64,000 nucleotides of DNA from Anolis sagrei (GCF_037176765.1 NC_090034.1:22212875-22276874); one strand, 5' to 3'; counted from the first letter of the stretch, positions 21,575-32,445 are shown. The notes: generated from the letters alone by a model not told the origin. A program made the numbers and translations.

Positions 21575-24500
21575 TTTAGAGAATTTTTATTATTTTGAGA
21601 GATGTCTTGAGCCTGTCAAAGAACAAATCAAGGCAAGCAAACAGATAAATAAAAAACCTGGAGAAAGGGGATTATATACATTTGCCATTTGTCTTTCTGC
21701 TGGTGTCCTCTGAGTTCCTGAGCATGTCAAGAGCAAGTATTTGCCCTGCCCAATGACCCAGCTGGTCCTTACCATTTTCGCTTCCTGCAGTCGACGTTTT
21801 GAGGATCACCCCATCCTGTCCGCTGTTGAAGGTGTAGCAGTTCCCATGCAGCGGGTGATGGAAGGTGGTGAAGTTCCTGCAGAGAAGGAACCGAGGTTGA
21901 ATTGGGAGCAAAGCATTGAACTGGGAAAGAGACGTCATAAAGTCTCTTTCCCAGTCCACATTTTTGGACCTCTTCTCCAGGAAAGAAAAATAAAGGACTT
22001 GAATACCATCTTCAAAGAGTTCCACGGAACACAAATGGCAGGTTGAGACACTACAAAAAGTTTAACTTTATGGTGCTATTTGTGAGTTTGGAGGGGATTT
22101 TTAAATTCAGCATTGCTTCCTTTACCCCATGGATCCTAGTATAAAGACTCTGAAGGCAACACAACCGCTATCTTATAAATAATAGGTAAAGGGACATCTG
22201 GCAGAAAATGGGATTTAGAGGAGCTCTCCAAGGTGCCAGATCTTTTTTCTGGAGGGCATCTTCCATCACCAACTATTTCTGAACTATAACCCGGAGTAGA
22301 TTCAGCACCCCTATTTCAGACTCTGCCTCCTTGAAAATGAACAGATCATCCAACTTTTATTATCTTTCCTAGCATGGGTACCTGGCGTTGCCCAGGTTAT
22401 TTGAAAAAGTCAATTTTTAAATTGTACAAAGTGCATAAGGTTGTGGATGAACTATAACTCACATCATGACAGGTTAACCCCGAGAAACTCCACCAGTACT
22501 TAAAGCTTATTATGTTGGGCAAGTTTGCTCTAGATTCATCATTGGTGGGGTTCAGTGTGCTCTCTGGCTGTAAGGTAAAAGACAACTCCCACTATGGTGA
22601 GACAGTCTCCTCAAACTCCTCCAGTAGGTTGAGTTAGTCACGGGGGTTCTGTGTGCCAAGTTTGGTCCAGGTCCATCATCGGTGGAGGATACAGTGTCTC
22701 TGGTTGTGGGTGAACTGAAACTCCCAGAAAGTATGGTCAGTTTCCCACAAACCCCTCCAGTAATCAGATTTTGGCATATCAGGTGTGTGTACTAAGATTG
22801 GTCCAGAACCATTGGTGTTTGAGTTCACAGTGCTCTCTGGATGTAAGTGAACTACAACTCCCCCAAAATCAAGGTGCTTTTCCCCCAAAGACGTCCAGTA
22901 TTTTTTGCTGGTCATGGGGGCTCTGTGTGCCAAGTTTGGTCCAATTCCATCTTTGGTGAAGTTCAGAGTGCTCATTGATTGCAGATGAAATATAAATCCC
23001 AGTACCTGCACTCCTAAATGCCCAGGCCAATCCCCTTCAAAACCCGCCAGTATTCAAATTTGGGCATATCAGATATACATGCCACAGTTTGTCCAAATCC
23101 ATCATTGTTTGGGTTCACAGTGCGCTCTAGATGTAGAGAAACTACAACTCCTATAAATCCCTCCAAAGACTTCCAGTATTTTATTTTTGGCCATGGGGCT
23201 TCTTTGGGTCAAGTTAGTTCCAGGTCTATTTTGGTGGAGTTCAGAGTGCTCTTAGATTGCAGGTGAACTCTATATCCCAGGACCTACAACTCCTATAAAT
23301 CATGGTGAATTCTCCCCAAACCTCTCTAGTATATTCAGTTGCTGACCAATTCCTTTTCTTTGTAGTAAAATAATATAGTTGTACTATTTACAATAACAAG
23401 GTTTCTATAACACAAATAACAAATTCCTCTGTTTGCTGTGTGCCATAGAAAAGAACAGGAAAGGGTTATGGGAGAGGCAGTGGGTGGGGTCATGCAAATT
23501 CCACACCAATGGAGAAAGCAAGAAACACTGCGATGTCTGTGGTGGGGGAAACACATAAAATCTAGGATGGAATTGTCTCTGTATGAAAGCCTTCACGTGG
23601 TTGGTGGGCATTATGGTGTTTGTGGAGGACCTTGGCAGAGCTCTTGTACATTTTCATAACCTGAAATGTTATTAGAGGAAGGGCCATTGATGTCTTCTGG
23701 GAAGTGGGAGCTGTAGCTGTTTGTGAAAGTGGTAGCCAGTCCGTGTAAGTTGACAATGTGGCCACATACACACATACATATTTAAGAAAAACCTTTGAAA
23801 TGAATGCAAGTCAACGGGCAACTTAAACGACATACTCAGACACAGGCTGCCTTGTATTTTGTGCTGAACAAAGCCAGGATATTCAATCCATCAAACAATT
23901 AATCAACCAAACTCTGAGATTCTTTGCTGGAAGGAAGGTCCCAGTAACAATGGTTGACCTCTGAGCAAACAGGATTCGGCACTTTGATGCACAACTTCAG
24001 TGCAGTTGCCGTACACTTCTCAGAAAGGTTGAGATCCACTCCATCTGAGCTAAGCGCACAGTCTCAAGATGCCATTGAAGAAACCCATGGATTCAGCCCA
24101 TGAACAGAACTCAGTTGGTGTGTGCCGTTCCCCTTCCCTGGCCCCCTCAAGAGCCCTCGAGGGAAGCACCTGCTTAACGTCTCCAACTGGAAACACATTT
24201 CGTTTGAATCCATTTTGCAATCCTCGGGCCCAGTTGCTCTGCTTTTGAAAATGGTGGGGAGAGAGACCCCAGGGGTCTGGGGAAGGATCCCTCATCTTCC
24301 TATTGACCCTCTTGATATACTCCAAAGCAGGGGATGTTGGTGGGTCCTGCACTCATGAGATTGATGGTACCACCCTGGCTCAGTCTGCCCTTTAAAAGAG
24401 CCCTCCAAGTGTCCTAAGAGGGTCTCAGCACCTTCAATAAACCCAATAAAACCCTACTAGCCCTGCCGCTTTACATCTCCCGATCGAAACCAGAACTTAC

Positions 24501-25811
24501 CTGGCATCGCAGGAGACGCCATCGAAGGAGCAGCTCAGCAGAAGCTCCTCAGGAGAGTAGCTCATCCTCTCCTTCTCCTCCTTATCGATCTGCGCCATGA
24601 TGTTCATGTAATGCAGCTTGTACCACTCCTGAATGGCATTGACCCCGGAGCTGAACTTGTAAACGGCACAGTCAGTGTTGTTTTGGGAGTCACACTGGAA
24701 AGGAAGGAAGGAAGAAAAGAAGGGAGGGAGGGAAGGGGAGAGGAAGGAAAGAAAGAGAGGGCCTTCAGAACTTACCCTGCAGGGGTCAAACTACAGGTTC
24801 CTGGTTTGCCAGAAGGAAGACCACCAAAAGCAGGCATTGGCAACCCAGACTCTCGAGTGTGGAATCATAGAATGCTAAAGTTGGAAGTGACACCCCAAGG
24901 GCTATCCAGTCCAGATCCTTTCTGCTATAAAGGAAAAGCACAATCCAACCCCCCCGCCCCCCGACAGATAGCCATCTGGCCTCTGCATAAGAGTGCCCAT
25001 GGAAGTTCCACTGTTGAACATCTCTTCTGTTCCTCTTCAGCCACAGCTTCCCTTTCCTGAGCAATGCTGAGCCAAAGAGAGAGCTTGTGGCACCTGCAGC
25101 TGCATGAACTCCCTCTTAACTCAATGTGCCCAACTTTTCCAACCTCAGGTCCCCTTGGGCTGACTATAAGGTGTCCAGATGATATTTCTACTTACCAACT
25201 GGAAGCCCACTTCAGGGTTCTTGACGTTCACGATGCTGGAGCTCCCTGGGAAGATGCTGGCATCGGCCCGACGCTTGTAGCCAGAGGAACTATTTCTGGG
25301 CCTGGCGTCAAACTCGTTGGCTATCACAAGGGGAAAGAGCTTGAGGAAGTGTCCCTTCGTGCCTTCTTCACTTTCTTCAGGGCCCAAGTCACGGCGCTCC
25401 CGGATTGGACTCCCTGAGAAGTTGTACAGCAGCTCCAGTGCCATCTCGGTCTCCTTGTCCAGTTCCGTCAGGTGATCTTTGATGGCGCTGTACCTGTGGG
25501 AAGGGAAATGTGGTGTGAACGGACCAGTCTCCACCCAAAATTCAAACGTTTAGGTCTTCCTCAGAGATGGGCAGCTGTTGCCTCCCAGGCCACTCTGGGT
25601 TTTAGTCCAAAACTTAAAGGAACCTTCCAAGGTGAGGAGGGGGATTCAGCACCTTGCAATGATAATGTTGGAAGGGACCCCATGGGCCATCCAGTCCAAA
25701 CCCATCATCTAATAATCATAATTATAATAGAATTGTAAGGGGCCTAAGGGCTATCCAGTTTAATAATAACAATAATAATAAGCTGGAAGGAACCCCAAAG
25801 GTCATCCAGTC

Positions 25812-25858
<47 letters not shown>

Positions 25859-26985
25859 TCATACAGTTGGAAGAGACCCCAAGGCCATCTAGTCCAACTC
25901 CCTTCTGGTAAGCAGGACGACACCAACCAAGGGCCATCCAGTCTAATAATAATAATAGTAATAATAATATCATAGAGTTGGAAGAGACCCCAAGGCCATC
26001 TAGTTCAACCGCCTTCCGGCAAGCAGAACGACACCAACCAAGCCTTCATGACAGATGTCCATCCAGCCCTTACTTTCAAAGCTTCATAGAAGGAGAATCC
26101 ACCAGACTCTCTGGCATTCTATATTCCACAAGAGTTGGAAGGGATTCCCAAAGGCCAGCCAAACCAACCCCCTTCTGCCAGGCCAGAAGACACAATCAAA
26201 GGCCTCCTGGCAGATGGCCATCCAGCCTCTGCTCAAAAGACTTCCAGGGAAAGAGATGAAACCAGACTTCCAGGCAACAGCTCTTATCGTCAGGTTAGGT
26301 GGAATCTCTTTTCTTGGAGTTTGAACTCATTGCTCCTTTGTGTCAGTCTCATGAGTGGCAGGAAACAACCCTGTTCCCTTGTCCTTATGACCGCCTTTCC
26401 AATGTTAAAACACAGCTTTCATGTCCCTTTCAAGATTTCTCCAAAGAAAACACCACCAAGATCCTAAAGAGCAATTCATAGTCCCCACATTGTATCATTT
26501 GGGTGGCTCTTCTTTGGAAACAACTCGGTCTTGTCCATCTCTTTCTGGACCTGCTTTGGCCAGAATGGGATGTATTTCTCCTTGGCTAGAACTCCCTCAA
26601 AGCTCAGACTAAACTCCTCCATAAAGGAGAGACCTGCACCCCAGGGGTGTGAGGCAGGTGCCACTCACTTGTAGGGGTTGATGTTGCAGATGGTGACGGC
26701 CGGGAAGGGCAGCTTGTGGAACTGGACGGTGACGGAGACGGAGGCTACGTAGTAGTTCATGACCAGCTGGGCGCAGTACCAGAGGATGAGGCCCACAGCC
26801 CCCAGTGTCAGCATAATCCACAGGGCACGACGCAGGCGGCCCCGCGAGACCACGATGCGCCGGCAGCCGTGCGTGTTGGTGTTCATGCAGTACCACTGCA
26901 TCAGCTCCCGCAGCGTGGGTGCCTGGGGCCCCGTCATCGGGAGTGTCCGCTTGATGGTGGCCTTCAGCTTCTCTGCTGGAGCCAT
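18625..26985 (-). CDS. SCNN1G: Epithelial sodium channel gamma subunit (ENaC gamma), 12 coding exons
   Basis: Pore-forming subunit of the amiloride-sensitive sodium channel at the apical membrane of epithelia. Joining 12 exons gives 2016 nt, 671 residues plus stop, all in phase; human gamma is about 649. Visible parts: N-terminal gating HG (39-40), TM1 about 54-74, FPAVTICN after TM1 (94-101), furin-type RERR (137-140) and a second basic tract YKRR (178-181) at the place of the prostasin-cleaved tract, a cysteine-rich extracellular loop, TM2 about 536-559 with the gamma-type SCS selectivity filter (539-541), and a C-terminal PPPNY (644-648) that in this family binds NEDD4-family ligases. The SCS filter and paired cleavage sites mark gamma rather than alpha, beta or ASIC. 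Start chosen at MAPAEK to match the family; an in-frame ATG lies two codons upstream (26991). The acidic and glycine-rich stretch 577-597 is longer than I recall in mammals. Confidence 0.97.
19248..19323 (-). CDS. SCNN1G: SCNN1G coding exon 11
   Basis: 76 nt encoding KTDLANLIVFYKDLNERF and onward, matching KTDLAKLLIFYKDLNQR of mammals. Acceptor CCCCCAG, donor GTGAGT. Confidence 0.94.
19431..19489 (-). CDS. SCNN1G: SCNN1G coding exon 10
   Basis: 59 nt encoding EWMLRVLSWDQRMKNKTLN plus two bases. Placed by phase, a CTCAAG acceptor and a GTAAGT donor; it aligns with the less conserved loop before TM2. Confidence 0.9.
19811..19868 (-). CDS. SCNN1G: SCNN1G coding exon 9
   Basis: Short 58-nt exon with KEWTLTTSLAQWPS, nearly identical to the mammalian gamma signature. 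Acceptor CTGCAG, donor GTGAGC. Confidence 0.95.
19946..20024 (-). CDS. SCNN1G: SCNN1G coding exon 8
   Basis: Encodes YCYYKLHERFVKEQLGCQET and the CKEAC cysteine motif. 79 nt; acceptor CCACAG and donor GTAAGG. Confidence 0.95.
20124..20241 (-). CDS. SCNN1G: SCNN1G coding exon 7
   Basis: ICLHSCFQ then CGCAQYAQPPP, conserved cysteine-rich core of the ENaC/degenerin fold. Ends TGG A before GTGAGT, so Met is completed by the next exon (WMYCYY as in the family). Confidence 0.95.
20362..20460 (-). CDS. SCNN1G: SCNN1G coding exon 6
   Basis: 33 codons, TTSQRLSKPYSNCTEDGSD onward to NYSLQ. Acceptor CCCCAG; donor GTGGGA is off consensus but phase and homology fit. Confidence 0.94.
20648..20811 (-). 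CDS. SCNN1G: SCNN1G coding exon 5
   Basis: Encodes GLQVVLHIDEADYNPYLV, then DEYPFIEDIGTEIET, very close to mammalian gamma-ENaC. 164 nt; acceptor CCCCAG and donor GTGAGT. Confidence 0.96.
20970..21160. mobile_element. hAT MITE (CAGGCATGGGC family) with perfect 8-bp TSD, in SCNN1G intron
   Basis: 191 bp, flanked by ATCTACAC at 20962-20969 and 21161-21168, central TA. Inserted next to another MITE (21165-21350). Confidence 0.85.
21536..21575. repeat. AAT microsatellite
   Basis: About 13 AAT/ATA units in an SCNN1G intron. Confidence 0.9.
21773..21876 (-). CDS. SCNN1G: SCNN1G coding exon 4
   Basis: Encodes NFTTFHHPLHGNCYTFNS, a strongly conserved ENaC extracellular block. Acceptor CTGCAG and donor GTAAGG. 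104 nt, in phase with its neighbours. The preceding 2.6-kb intron contains a reverse-oriented Helitron. Confidence 0.95.
22369..23334 (-). mobile_element. Non-autonomous Helitron-like element, subfamily 2, in SCNN1G intron
   Basis: On the minus strand it ends in CCTGGGCAACGCCAGG, TACCCATG and CTAG (22369-22372), matching the end at 6447. Body has the AACTACAACTCCC and CCAAGTTTGGTCCA modules. The 5' boundary near 23334 is approximate. Confidence 0.65.
23340..24480. other. SCNN1G intron, nothing recognised
   Basis: No supported repeat or gene. Confidence 0.4.
24501..24694 (-). CDS. SCNN1G: SCNN1G coding exon 3
   Basis: Begins CDSQNNTDC and continues INxVNAIQEWYKLHYMNIMAQ-like, ending in SCDA(R). 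Good acceptor CCAG and donor GTAAGT. A GGAA-rich simple repeat sits directly upstream in the intron. Confidence 0.95.
24860..25035 (-). mobile_element. CR1-type LINE 3' end fragment
   Basis: ATCATAGAATGCTAAAGTTG, CAAGGGCTATCCAGTCC and AGATAGCCATCTGGCC in order. Confidence 0.7.
25196..25493 (-). CDS. SCNN1G: SCNN1G coding exon 2 (cleavage-site loop)
   Basis: Residues 106-205. Acceptor CACAG and donor GTAAGT are both present. Carries RERR (137-140) and YKRR (178-181), which flank the segment that in mammalian gamma-ENaC is an inhibitory tract released by proteolysis. The tract itself is poorly conserved, as expected. Confidence 0.93.
25655..26475 (-). mobile_element. CR1-type LINE 3' ends with AAT microsatellites
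   Basis: Repeated GGAAGAGACCCCAAGGCCAT units at 25660, 25790, 25870, 25980 and 26130 alternate with AAT runs (25812-25858, 25944-25967). The rightmost copy extends through GGTGGAATCTCTTTTCTTGG. Confidence 0.7.
26669..26985 (-). CDS. SCNN1G: SCNN1G coding exon 1 (N-terminus, TM1)
   Basis: Encodes residues 1-105 plus two bases: cytosolic N-terminus with the HG gating motif, TM1 and the start of the extracellular domain (FPAVTICNINPYK). The donor GTGAGTGG lies just left of 26669. A plausible acceptor for the 5'UTR part of this exon, after a pyrimidine-rich run, lies near 27018-27031. Confidence 0.95.
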
Positions 26986-27109
26986 GGTCACTAGTGAGCG
27001 AGGGCCTCTGCTCTTCTGCAGGCGGATCTCTATTCAGGAGCAGAGGGGGAAACAAAGGCATTACAGCAGGTGCTCAGTGAACTCCCACTGGGATTGCTAG
27101 GTGTTGTCA

Positions 27110-27890
27110 ACAAATGTTGCTCCTGGAGGCTTGAGAGTCACTATGGAAAACAAGCCTCACACTATACCCCAAGCATGGGTAAACTTTGGCCCTTCAGGTG
27201 TTTTGGACTACAACTCCCACAATTCCTAACAGCCAGCAGGCTGTTAGCAATTGTGGGAGTTGTAGTCCAAAACACCTGGAGGGCCAAAGTTTGCCCATGC
27301 CTGCTACGCCTCATACCATACCTTAGTATTATTATTGACTTTTGCTTAAACCATAACAGCACTGAGGATTGGTCAATGTTGGATGAATGTCCTTGAGAGT
27401 CACTATCAAAGACAGGTGTCATTCAAACTATACCCCATGCCATACCATATTATTGCTGTTATTGTTGTTATTATTATTATTATTGACTCTCTGTTAAACC
27501 ATGGCTCCCTGGGGATTGTTAAATGCTGGATAAATGTTACTTCTGGTGACTTGAGAGTCACTATCAAAAGCAGGCCTCACTCATATTATATCCCATACCA
27601 TATGATGATGATGATGATGACTGACTTGCTTAAACCATGATCACACTGGGGATTGGTCAATACCGGATAAATGTCACTCCTGGTTACTTGAGAGTCACTA
27701 TGAGAAGCAGGTCTCATTAATACTATACTCTATACCACATTGTTGTTGTTGTTATTATTGATTCTTGTTTAAACTGTGACCCCCCCCCCTCCCCGCAGGA
27801 GATTGGTCAATATCAGATAAATGTCACTTTTGGTTCTTGGAAGTTGCTATTTAAAAGCAGGCCTCATTCATACTATACCCTATCCCATAC

Positions 27891-27921
<31 letters not shown>

Positions 27922-28345
27922 TTATTATTATTATTATTGACTCTCGCTTAAACCATGACCCCCCTGGGGACTGGTCAATGCCAGATAAATGTCACTCCTG
28001 GTTATCTGAGAGTCACTATCAAAGACAGTCATCACTCAAACTATACCCCATAAACATGTTGTTGTTGTTGTTATTGACTCTTGTTTAAACCATGACTCCC
28101 CCTGGGGATTGGACAATACCAGATAAATGTCATTCCTGGTTGCTTGAGAGTCAAAGACAGACCTCACTTATGCTATACTCCATACCATACCATGTTATAA
28201 TTAGCAGTAATATTATTGACTCTCAATTAAATCATTCCCCCCCCCCCACTACTAGATGATGGATAAATGTTGCTCCTGGTTGCTTGGGAGTCACTATTTA
28301 AAAGCAGACCTTACTCATACGATACCATTCCATAAACTCTATATT
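27110..28345. repeat. Tandem array of about eight units with a different triplet microsatellite per unit
   Basis: Units carry CTTGAGAGTCACTAT, a CAGGCCTCACTCATACTATA-like stretch, a triplet run, then TTAAACCATGACCCCCTGGG and AGATAAATGTCACTCCTGG. CTTGAGAGTC-like anchors lie at about 27130, 27391, 27549, 27686, 27833, 28003, 28141 and 28283. The triplet runs are ATT, ATG, GTT, TTC/TTA and GTT. Confidence 0.8.
27170..27303. mobile_element. CAGGCATGGGC-family hAT MITE inside the first array unit
   Basis: CAAGCATGGGTAAACTTTGG to GTTTGCCCATGCCTG. It lengthens the first repeat interval from about 130-150 to 261 bases, so it came after the array formed. Confidence 0.75.
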
Positions 28346-28367
28346 AATATTAGAATCAAAGGGTCCA

Positions 28368-28513
28368 ACCAGACAAGCCCTATATCCCAGGATTTGATCT
28401 CAGATTTTCTGTTTATCCCAGATTATCTGGCAGTGCAGACTCACACAATCCAGTTTAAAGCAGAAAACCAGGGATGAGATCCTGGGATATAGGGCCTGTC
28501 TGGAAGGGCCCAT
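28368..28513. mobile_element. Palindromic MITE, relative of 7363-7510
   Basis: GTCCAACCAGACAAGCCCTA left and TAGGGCCTGTCTGGAAGGGC right, with TTATCCCAGATTATCTGGCA inside. Confidence 0.7.
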
Positions 28514-28775
28514 AGAGTTGGAAGAGACCCCAAAGGCCATCCAGCCTCACGCCCTTCCTCCAGCCAGACAGGGAAAGTGCAATCAAAGCCCTCCAGACAG
28601 ATGCCCATCCAGCCTCATAGACATTAGCAGATTCATGTAAAAATAGGGCTATAGAATCAGAGAACCCTAGCGTTGGAAGGGACTCCCAAAGGCCATCCAG
28701 TCTGACCCCCTTTTGCCAGGCCAGAAAAGCACAACCAAAGCCTTCCCAACACATGGCCACCCAACCCATGCTTAA
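28514..28775 (-). mobile_element. Two CR1-type LINE 3' end fragments
   Basis: GTTGGAAGAGACCCCAAAGG at 28516 and GTTGGAAGGGACTCCCAAAG at 28673, each followed by the CCATCCAG...GCCAGGCCAGA sequence. Confidence 0.7.
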
Positions 28776-28917
28776 TGATAATAATAACAACATCTATAAT
28801 AAGAAGGCCGCAAATAAGACTTCCTCCCTCTCCCTTATATCTTAGGCACCCTTTGGGGTCTTTCATGGATTCAAAGGGTTTCAATAGTTCAGATCCCCTC
28901 CACAAATCCCTGGGGCT

Positions 28918-30650
28918 TTCCTTCTCACCTTCCTTCTGCTTTTTCACCTTTTATTCTATCTCTCCTTCCTCCCTCCTTTCCTTCCCTCCCTTCTTCTGCC
29001 TTGCCACTTTTTTCCTTCTACCTTTCCTCTCTCTCCCTCCCTCCCTCCCTCCATCCATCCTTTCCTTCCTCTTCTTTCTTCTACCCTTTCCCCTTCATTC
29101 TACCTTTCCTTCTACCCTTCTTTCCACCTTCTCTTCCTTCTACCTTTCCTTCTATCCTTCCTTCCATCTGCCTTCCCACCTTTTCCTACTACCTTTCCTT
29201 CTATCCTTCCTTTTACCCATCCCACCTTCTCTTCCTACTACCTTTCCTTCGATCCTTCCTTCCTTTTACCCATCCACCTTCTCTTCCTTCTACCTTTCCT
29301 TCTATCCTTCCTTCCTTTTACCCATCCACCTTCTCTTCCTTCTACCTTTCCTTCTATCCTTCCTTCCTTTTACCCATCCACCTTCTCTTCCTTCTACCTT
29401 TCCTTCTATCCTCCCTTCCTTTTACCCATCCACCTTCTCTTCCTTCTACCTTTCCTTCTATCCTTCCTTCCTTTTACCCATCCACCTTCTCTTCCTCCTA
29501 CCTTTCCTTCTATCCTCCCTTCCTTTTACCCATCCACCTTCTCTTCCTTCTACCTTTCCTTCTATCCTTCCTTCCTTTTACCCATCCACCTTCTCTTCCT
29601 TCTACCTTTCCTTCTATCCTTCCTTCCTTTTACCCATCCACCTTCTCTTCCTTATACCCTTCCTTCCTTTTAACCATCCACCTTCTCTTCCTTCTACCTT
29701 TCCTTCTACCCTTCCTTCCTTTTACCCATCCACCTTCTCTTTCTTCTACCTTTCCTTCTACCCTTCCTTCCTTTTAACCATCCACCTTCTCTTCCTACTA
29801 CCTTTCCTTCTATCCTTCCTTCCTTTTAACCATCCACCTTCTCTTCCTTCTACCTTTCCTTCTACCCTTCCTTCCTTTTAACCATCCACCTTCTCTTTCT
29901 TCTACCTTTCCTTCTACCCTTCCTTCCTTTTAACCATCCACCTTCTCTTCCTTCTACCTTTCCTTCCATCCTTCCTTCCTTTTACCCATCCACCTTATCT
30001 TCCTTCTATCTTTCGTTCTATCTGCTTTCCCACCTTCTGTTCCTACTACCTTTCCTTCTATCTTTTCTGCCTTTTCACTCTTCCTTCCTTCTAACTTTCC
30101 TCTCCTTCCTTCCTCCCTTCTACCTTTCCTCTTCTTCCTTCTTCACTTCTACCTTTCCTTCCATTCTTCTACCCTTCCTCTCTTTCTTTCCACCTTTCCT
30201 TCTATCCTTCCTCTCTTCTAGACTTCCTTCTATATATCCTCACCTTCCTTTCTTCTCCTTCTATCTTTCCTTTCTAACTTCCTTCTATCCTTCCCTCCCT
30301 CCTTCTGCCTTTTCACCCTTTCTTTCTTCTAACTTTCCTCTCCTTCCTCCCTTCTACCTTTCCTTCTATCATTTTTCCTTCTATCCTTCCCTCCCTCCTT
30401 CTGCCTTTTCTGCTTCTCTTCTTCCTTCCTTTCCTGCTATCTTTCCTCTCCTTCTTGCCTTCCTTCTACCTGCCCTTCTGTCCCCCCCCCCGCCCTATTT
30501 TGCCTTTTCGCCTTCTCTTCTACCTCTCCTTCCATCTTTCCTCTCTTTCCTTCTACATTTCCTTCTATCTTTCCTTCCTCTCTTCCACCTTTCTTTCCTT
30601 CTTTCTACCTTTCCTCCTATTCTCCCTTCCCATTCAATAGATCCCCCCAC
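28918..30650. repeat. 1.7-kb polypyrimidine tract, 52-bp minisatellite core
   Basis: Nearly pure C/T on the plus strand. From about 29215 to 30000 the motif CCATCCACCTTCTCTTCC repeats every 52 bases (for example 29270, 29322, 29374). Outside the core it degrades into CCTT-type runs. It lies in SCNN1G intron 1, close to exon 1. Long open frames here are artefacts of the simple sequence. Confidence 0.9.
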
Positions 30651-30724
30651 AAACATACACACACATTGCCCTCCTTCTCGCCCAGGTAAAGGCAGCCTCG
30701 ACGGGGCGCCCATCCACCTCTTAC

Positions 30725-30860
30725 CTGGCTGCTCTCCGGACTGAGAAAGAGGAGGAGGAGGAGGCGAGGCGGCTGCCGCCCGTGCAGAAGCGCCGCCCGA
30801 GCCCGCCCCCTTTCTTTCTCTTCCCTCCCCCTTGGGCTGCGATCTCGGGGCGCCCCCTGC
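30725..30860 (-). other. SCNN1G: Probable non-coding SCNN1G exon 1 and promoter
   Basis: A GC-rich segment ends on the minus strand in CCAG followed by GTAAGAG (donor just left of 30725), 3.7 kb upstream of the ATG exon. Human SCNN1G also begins with a non-coding exon. The outer (5') end is a guess from where GC richness falls; the transcription start is not visible. Confidence 0.6.
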
Positions 30861-31194
30861 CGCTCCTGCCCCATCTCAGAATGGGAAAGAGCAGCAGCAG
30901 CAGCAGGAGGAGAGCAGGCTTGGAGACAGAAAAGAAAAAAAAAACCATTCGGGAGGGGTTGGAACTTTTTCCCTCCCCAGATCACTTTTCAGGAGTGGCA
31001 CAAGAACTCAACAGGGCCCTGAAATGACTATCATTGTGCAGTTTCTTCAGAGGTCACAGGTCCTGAATCATTGCTCCCTCCTTAAGCCAGTTCTTGTCAG
31101 CCACAAAGGACAAGAGTTTCCAAAACTGGCAGAAGTTTCTTTCTGATTTCTTCTGCTTTCTTCCTTCTATCATTTTCCCTTCTATCCTTCCTTC

Positions 31195-31910
31195 CCTCAG
31201 GGCGCCTTACATCTGGCACAATTCGATGCCATTATATATAAATAATATAGTAATTACATATAAGAACACAGTAATTAATTTTAAAATTAGTTTTAAAATA
31301 AAAAGTACATCAATAAAAAGTGCAATAATACTGGCTGTCTAGCCTTATGTAGAAACAAATTCAGTGATCACAATACAATCGGAAGCCTGTCCATAGTCCA
31401 TTTTCCATAACATTATCATCATTACCATTGTCAATTATCTGCCAGATACCCAAAGGCCTGGTCCCATAACCACGTTTTCAATTTCCTCCTAAAGACGAGG
31501 AGGGATGTTGTTGACCTGATTTCGCTGGGGAGCGAGTTCCACAGGCAAGGGGCCACCACCGAGAAGGCCCTGTCCTTTGTCCCCACCAAGTGTGCTTGCG
31601 CCAAAGGCGGGGCTGAGAGCAGGGCCTCCACAGAAGATCTTAAACTTTGAGGTAGGATGTAGAGGGAGATATGTTCAGACAGGTAAGCTGGGCCAGAGCC
31701 ATATAGGGCTTTATAGGTCAAAGCCAGCACTTTGAATTGTGCTTGGAATTGCACCAGCAGCCAGTAGAGCTGACATAACAGAGGGGTGTTATGCTCTCTG
31801 TATGACGCTCCAGTGAGTAGTCTACCTGCCACCCGTTGGACTAGTTGAAGTTTCTGAGCAGTCTTCAAAGGCAGTCCCACATAGAGAGCATTGCAGCAAT
31901 CTATCAAGAC
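31195..31910 (-). mobile_element. L2-type LINE, C-terminal reverse-transcriptase-protein fragment
   Basis: A 158-codon frame (31907 to 31431) reads CNALYVGLPLKTAQKLQLVQ, RLLTGASYREHNTPLL, FKVLALTYKALYGSGPAYL and RAFSVVAPCLWNSLPSEIR, the known conserved end of L2/CR1-group LINE proteins. The frame ends with FRRKLKTWLWDQAFG. The upstream reverse transcriptase is missing. Confidence 0.9.
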
Positions 31911-32344
31911 GTTTTCTCATCAAGACTTTCTTATCAAGACGTTTTCCACTGTGAATTAGTAAGAAGTTATCAGCCAAGCACAAGTTGTTCTGATGGGACT
32001 GTCTTTGTTGGTGTCCATTGAAGACTTCTGTTGCCTCTTTCCATCACACAAATGGTTTAGCAACCAATTCACCTTTGTTAGGGCATGTAAGAAATCAGTT
32101 AGTATGTGTGTGTCAACTGTAAAATAAGATGCACAGAGCTGATTGGTTGGGATACTCCCCGGGGGAGCTAGCTGAGCCTGGGAGTTTTGGATAGTGTTAC
32201 ATTTTTCAGGCTTGAGCTGTACAGGTGCTTGTAGAGAGACAGTTTGGAGTGTGCTCCTGCTTCATGAGCTGCCGGAGGAAGATTTTCCTCATGGACAAAA
32301 AATGACCATTTTAAATCTCTCTAAAAGGACATTATGTGAGTCAA

Positions 32345-32445
32345 TGCAACTGATCACATTATTCTTTATTTACAACATTTATATGCTGCCCTTCTCACCC
32401 CGAAGGAGACTCAGAGCGGCTTACAAGATTCTAAAAACAAAAGTG
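32345..32445 (-). mobile_element. L2-type LINE tail
   Basis: TTATATGCTGCCCTTCTCAC followed by GAGACTCAGAGCGGCTTACA, the usual antisense LINE tail. Confidence 0.6.

Noticed and set aside
28775-29881. Open frame of 368 codons rich in Leu, Pro, Ser and Phe
   Set aside because: It lies entirely in the polypyrimidine minisatellite; C/T-only DNA has few stops. Not a gene.
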